DNA of 64,000 nt. It comes from Bremerella cremea. Lineage in GTDB: Bacteria; Planctomycetota; Planctomycetia; Pirellulales; Pirellulaceae. Of this stretch, positions 61,301 through 64,000 are shown piece after piece. The position numbers were made by a program, and so were the translations under genes. The stretch lies in NCBI RefSeq assembly GCF_003335505.1, contig NZ_QPEX01000028.1, positions 186,001 to 250,000 on the forward strand. The letters run 5' to 3'. Below the pieces are notes generated by a model. It ran no database searches and had not been told where the DNA came from. It saw nothing but the letters and a program-made list of their open reading frames with translations. Position 1 is the stretch's first letter, and each line of letters opens with the position of its first letter.

Positions 61301-61920
61301 AAGCTACACTCTGCTGGAATGCTGGGATTACGCCAATCGATATCGGTTGAGACATCTTCCAGCGTCCAAGTACGAGCCGTATCGCCGTCAGTCAGTTGGA
61401 CGGTCGCTTCCCTGACCACTATCCGGAATTTGCGAGTCGAGGAAGCCGCTGCAGTGGCAGACTCATCATCCACCTCCGGCTCGCTGGCTGGCGGTAAGAG
61501 TTGTTCGAGATTGCTTGTTCCCTCGCGTACCACCACGTTGGCAGTCGCTCGCGTGATCTCGATCGTGCCTAGATCGCTGGAGTTGGTGATCAAACTCAGC
61601 AAGGACTTGCTCATGCGAATCGAAGGGATCTCGGCGATCGGTTTTCCGGCAGAATCCACGACACGCACGTCGTTGAGTACAACCGGCGAGAACCAGCCCA
61701 GCGAGGCCGAGCCGACAACTACCTGAGCGTTGATTCCCGTAGTCGCTTGAGAAACACCCCAGCCTAGCAGAGGAGTGCGCGCGACGATCGTGGGGAACAT
61801 AAGAGCCAGCAAGATCAGCCCAGCGAGAATCGCCAGGGGACGCCATTTCGACCAGCCGCTTGTCGGGCCGCTGGACGTCGATTCGTTTGTGGAATCCCGC
61901 TCCGTGGGATGTTTCTTCAT
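58384..61920 (-). CDS. Large AsmA/TamB-like membrane-anchored protein
   Basis: A 1,178-residue protein. A hydrophilic N-terminus precedes one membrane anchor near residues 28-48 (PLAILAGLILLALMFPTIVA); the rest is long, beta-rich and repetitive, with the motif GSASLGWFSPVVLNDVRVVD near 69-88 that is common at the start of AsmA-like proteins. The C-terminus (SGSMQNPKIDSQALENIARG, then a helix) matches AsmA-type ends. AsmA-family proteins bridge the periplasm and help lipid transport to the outer membrane. I took the ATG at 61920 over an earlier frame start. Its stop overlaps that of the gene on the other strand. Confidence 0.75.
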   Translation of the reverse strand: MKKHPTERDSTNESTSSGPTSGWSKWRPLAILAGLILLALMFPTIVARTPLLGWGVSQATTGINAQVVVGSASLGWFSPVVLNDVRVVDSAGKPIAEIPSIRMSKSLLSLITNSSDLGTIEITRATANVVVREGTSNLEQLLPPASEPEVDDESATAAASSTRKFRIVVREATVQLTDGDTARTWTLEDVSTDIDWRNPSIPAECSFSASLLDRQQVGVLQGKGTLPSEVGDTQFTLATKNMPLGVMELLSRRFGEPCTMQGELNGQIDLVSTSTGPAMRCNLEATGVDVRMQNSARGTGWNNGTLRATGEIALSGNQIVARQFTVTTDWGQVLANGNIPAVLLTTANSPSASSPNMLGAEPWELRGTADLARLANAFPELLQIRDGVNLNEGRVTVTLANEVDTGVPTVKGDAVVSNIVATVNGRQAQWQQPLETSFVVTMPGGELNLNTIACRSSFLTAEGRTNGNDTNVNFQLDGNRLVSDLSQFIDLKGNQFAGILRGSLQIQNQGSGRIALNAQTNGTDVLWSQGSRRLLTESSLQAQLQTSLLCNAGQVQQIESAIAMLKTGQTTVTAQTSGAISLGPHSVWPIKVQLEGPIEPIWAQVQLAYGLGEFQLGGNGYVLAKLNLAENQWDLEGVNINVNDFALVGPLTQIYENQLKVEGNAKIDWKSNQFSAPQFVVMGTTVSARATDLAVPLGNTGTASGQLAYRVDLSRGVHWVLPPQWLGTTQVAGEMAGTMTLAKREQGLTVQNDGQIANWEVRVPTTTPPAAVVPIQPAAASQPFVRWHEPNLSYSQSISLNQQEDSLAIHTCQIQSSALSLALQGGISQLSTTGNISLDGQANYDWSKLSPLLAALLGPQVSIQGQQASRFQWSGPIWPADPSADGNYVLSPTWQANSELSWKQANLYGIPTGETNVNARLQQGVVQLVADSPEISGGQLAFRSQLLVNSTPMMWQLPRGRMIDNVAITPQMCQGWLRYVAPILADATRVEGRFSLDIEAGQFPVLDPMQGEASGVLNIHGAEVRSGPLAQGYVALGRNVEALVKGKPASAIDQGAASLLTLPAQQVPFRLVQGRVYHQNLIVQSGDVQMVTSGWVDANQQMQLMISIPIKDAWVQKAPWLATMRGTAVSIPVSGSMQNPKIDSQALENIARGMLNNAAQGALQEGINRGLQELFRPR

Positions 61921-62119
61921 CGCTCTCACCTTGATTCGCAGATCCGTGCGCGCATCTTTCCGAGAGATTTGTATCGCATCGCGAATTCTCAAGCCAGAGC
62001 GACTTGCGTGCTAGCATGGGTGCTCCTTATTGGAGGCACACATGCTCTTGGTTCGCAAAGATAGCCTAAAAAAGCTCGTGGGCTTTCATGCTGGTACTCA
62101 ATGCAGCCGTAGCAATTAG

Positions 62120-64000
62120 TTAGGCTGCGCCTCGTTTAGGACTTTTTTTTTCCGCCACATCCTCACGGGCCTTCTCTTCTGGAACGCCCAAAGCTGCTGC
62201 TACGCCAGGCGCAGTGCGGATGTGTAGATCGCGTTGCGGGAAGGCGATTTCAATTTTCGCATCTCGGAACGCGAGATCGATTTGAGTATGCAGATCGGTG
62301 ATTACGGCCAAACGGTTTTCGAGGTTAGGCAGAAAACCCCTCAGCACGAGATCGAGCGTGCTGTCGCCAAAACCTTCAAAAGTGGCCGATGGGGCTGGAT
62401 CTTTCAGCAGGTATTGGTTCTTTTCTGCAATCTCTAACAAGATACGACGAGCTTCTTCGGTGTTGGTTCCGTAGGCGACGCCCACGTTAATTACCACGCG
62501 GTTAATCGTATCGGTCAGCGTCCAGTTGAGCAGACGCCCGGTGATGAATTCTTTGTTCGGAACCACATATTCTTTGCGGTCCCAGTTGGTAATCGAAGTG
62601 GCGCGGATGCGGATTCGTGAAACAACGCCGGTTACGTCATGAATCGTTACGATATCTCCCACACGAATCGGGCGTTCGAACAGGATGATAATTCCGGCCA
62701 CGAAGTTGGCGAACATCTCCTGCAAGCCAAACGCCAAACCAAACGTTAGCGCGGTGGCCAGCCATTGAATTTGTGACCACTGCAAGCCGAGCGTTGAAAA
62801 GGCCCACACAACACCCAACATGACGATCCCGTAGCTGGTTAGCGACGTGATTGCATACCGCACCGAAGGCTCTAGCGGCAGCCGCTGCAGGACGGCCATC
62901 TCCATCACGCCAGGAACGTCGCGGGCAAACACTAAAGTTAGTACTAGAATCAGCCCAGCAAAAGCGATCGTTAGAATCGTAATCTTTCGTACGTTCTTGG
63001 GGGTGGTCATCAGCGAGATAGTATCGGCGGTAGGTGATTGGGCATTTTGGCTTTCACCTTCCTTGGCTTCCTCGTTGGTTTCCTGTTTGGGGATGCCTGT
63101 CATCGCGTTGGAGGCATCATCGGAGCCATTGGAAGCGTCGGCAACTTGGCTGTTGGTTTCGATGGTGTAGGAGTAATCGTCTAGCATGCTGAGGGCCGGC
63201 ATAACCTGGCTCCAAATCAGCCACATGCCCACCAACGCGGCGGTGAACATGCCGGTGGTAAGTAAACGTTGGGTTTGCGCGCTATGAGCTGAAAGCTCGG
63301 TCTTGGCTTGTTCGGCGATGATCGCGGTTGACAGTGAGGCGGCTGCTGAGTCGTTGGTTTGAGCGGCGGCTGCGGCAGCCCGTTCGCGGGCCTGGGCAAT
63401 GCTGAGCCGGCGACGTGCCAGCATAATCCACCGCATGACCGAGGCTCGTATTAACATCAGGCCAAGTACACAGCACAACGTTGCGAATAACCGCCACGAA
63501 AGAACTTGAGCGGTATAGTAATAGCCCCAGAAAGCGAGGCCAGCTAAGGCTAACGGCGAGACTACCGCACACCAATACCAGACATACTTTAAGCGATCGA
63601 ACCAGCCACCTTGGTTGTAAGCGATGTATTCTTGGAAGACACCGGTCGGATGGAGGATACGGCCGAGGAACAACGCCATCATGACCATCTGCAAGATAAA
63701 GCAAATTCGCTCGAAGGCGTCGTGTCCATGTGTGGGATCGCTGGCGTAAAAAGCAGACGTGATAAAGGTCAACGGCAATACCGCAGGGGTAAGCCAAGCC
63801 ATGCTGCGACCGAGCAATCGCAAGGACGATTCTGGCCACTTGAAGTGCGATTCGCCCAAGCCTTTGCCACGACAAATATTACGAATCAATTCCAGCGGAA
63901 ACCACATGACTGCCGTCCAGAACAAACCATTGCCGACTGCGTTGGCGAAGCCTTGATCGGGGGTAGAGGACATCAGCCGCCAGGCAATAAAAGCCATAAA
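62120..64000 (-). CDS. MscS/MscK-type mechanosensitive channel, N-terminus cut by window
   Basis: The frame is open through the right edge, so at least 627 residues of a longer protein are seen. The part near the edge (ESHFKWPESSLRLLGRSMAW) matches the membrane region of KefA/MscK-size channels, so a large periplasmic N-terminus is expected outside. About ten helices follow, with the pore helix region GLAFGLQEMFANFVAGIIIL and the MscS beta domain VGDIVTIHDVTGVVSRIRIR. A Gln/Ala/Ser-rich loop lies near 63300. Such channels open on osmotic downshock. The C-terminus is Lys/Glu-rich. Confidence 0.9.
   Translation of the reverse strand, partial: FMAFIAWRLMSSTPDQGFANAVGNGLFWTAVMWFPLELIRNICRGKGLGESHFKWPESSLRLLGRSMAWLTPAVLPLTFITSAFYASDPTHGHDAFERICFILQMVMMALFLGRILHPTGVFQEYIAYNQGGWFDRLKYVWYWCAVVSPLALAGLAFWGYYYTAQVLSWRLFATLCCVLGLMLIRASVMRWIMLARRRLSIAQARERAAAAAAQTNDSAAASLSTAIIAEQAKTELSAHSAQTQRLLTTGMFTAALVGMWLIWSQVMPALSMLDDYSYTIETNSQVADASNGSDDASNAMTGIPKQETNEEAKEGESQNAQSPTADTISLMTTPKNVRKITILTIAFAGLILVLTLVFARDVPGVMEMAVLQRLPLEPSVRYAITSLTSYGIVMLGVVWAFSTLGLQWSQIQWLATALTFGLAFGLQEMFANFVAGIIILFERPIRVGDIVTIHDVTGVVSRIRIRATSITNWDRKEYVVPNKEFITGRLLNWTLTDTINRVVINVGVAYGTNTEEARRILLEIAEKNQYLLKDPAPSATFEGFGDSTLDLVLRGFLPNLENRLAVITDLHTQIDLAFRDAKIEIAFPQRDLHIRTAPGVAAALGVPEEKAREDVAEKKSPKRGAA

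Noticed and set aside
60971..61726. A 251-residue plus-strand frame opposite the AsmA-like gene, and similar long frames opposite fliD and fliC
   Set aside because: They arise from codon bias and low complexity of the sense genes; translations are Ser/Val/Pro-rich without family features.

Overview
The window looks like chromosomal DNA from a planctomycete of the Pirellulaceae (Blastopirellula/Bremerella/Rhodopirellula type). The evidence is two DUF1559 pseudopilin-like proteins each paired with a small lipoprotein, a DUF1080 protein, a sulfatase, an FAD-dependent oxidoreductase with a golvesin-like C-terminus, a Cys-rich outer-membrane barrel protein and a flagellum with P- and L-ring genes (diderm envelope). 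This assignment is inferred from gene content only.

Layout. 1-3.4 kb: tail of a YbdK-type ligase, an M20 amidohydrolase and a futalosine-pathway MqnD-like enzyme. 3.6-24.2 kb: one long leftward flagellar block, in transcription order flgF, flgG, flgA, flgH, flgI, flgJ, flgN, flgK, flgL, fliW, csrA, fliC, fliD, fliS. A near-perfect sigma-54 promoter lies just before flgF. FliC, FliD and FlgL are all about 1,080-1,250 residues long and share repeated beta-rich modules, the most distinctive feature here. 24.4-28.8 kb: hemC, a DUF502 membrane protein, comF and an LptF/G-like permease. 28.8-33.7 kb: a leftward sugar-catabolism block (TIM-barrel isomerase, zinc-type dehydrogenase, HUMPS-family enzyme, SGNH hydrolase, DUF1080 protein). 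34-36.6 kb: GDP-mannose dehydratase and a glycosyltransferase. 36.9-41.4 kb: an Nramp-like transporter lacking the usual metal-binding residues, a lipoprotein, a DUF1559 protein and an outer-membrane barrel. 41.9-43.6 kb: nagB-nagA. 43.7-45.7 kb: small genes around yjbQ, with a second, truncated yjbQ copy that makes a 302-bp direct repeat. 46-48.3 kb: a second DUF1559/lipoprotein pair and an acetyltransferase. 48.3-54.4 kb: exonuclease/endonuclease/phosphatase protein, FAD oxidoreductase, sulfatase, GlsB-like protein, arsC and an aquaporin. 54.8-64 kb: fliN, a metallophosphoesterase, cutA, a small unknown, an AsmA-like giant and a truncated MscK-type channel.

How genes may work together. FliW, CsrA and flagellin are adjacent, as expected for the FliW-CsrA control of flagellin translation, and the flagellin ribosome-binding site sits in a small hairpin. 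Three copies of a TGATGTC-N4-GACATCA palindrome lie upstream of nagB/the barrel gene and of the first DUF1559 gene, suggesting a shared regulator of amino-sugar use and surface proteins. ArsC and the aquaporin overlap by 4 bp and may form an arsenic detoxification pair in which the channel takes the place of an efflux pump.

No tRNA, rRNA, CRISPR array, insertion sequence or phage was recognised by eye. Family names come from motif recognition without database searches; residue positions are approximate unless a single residue is named.
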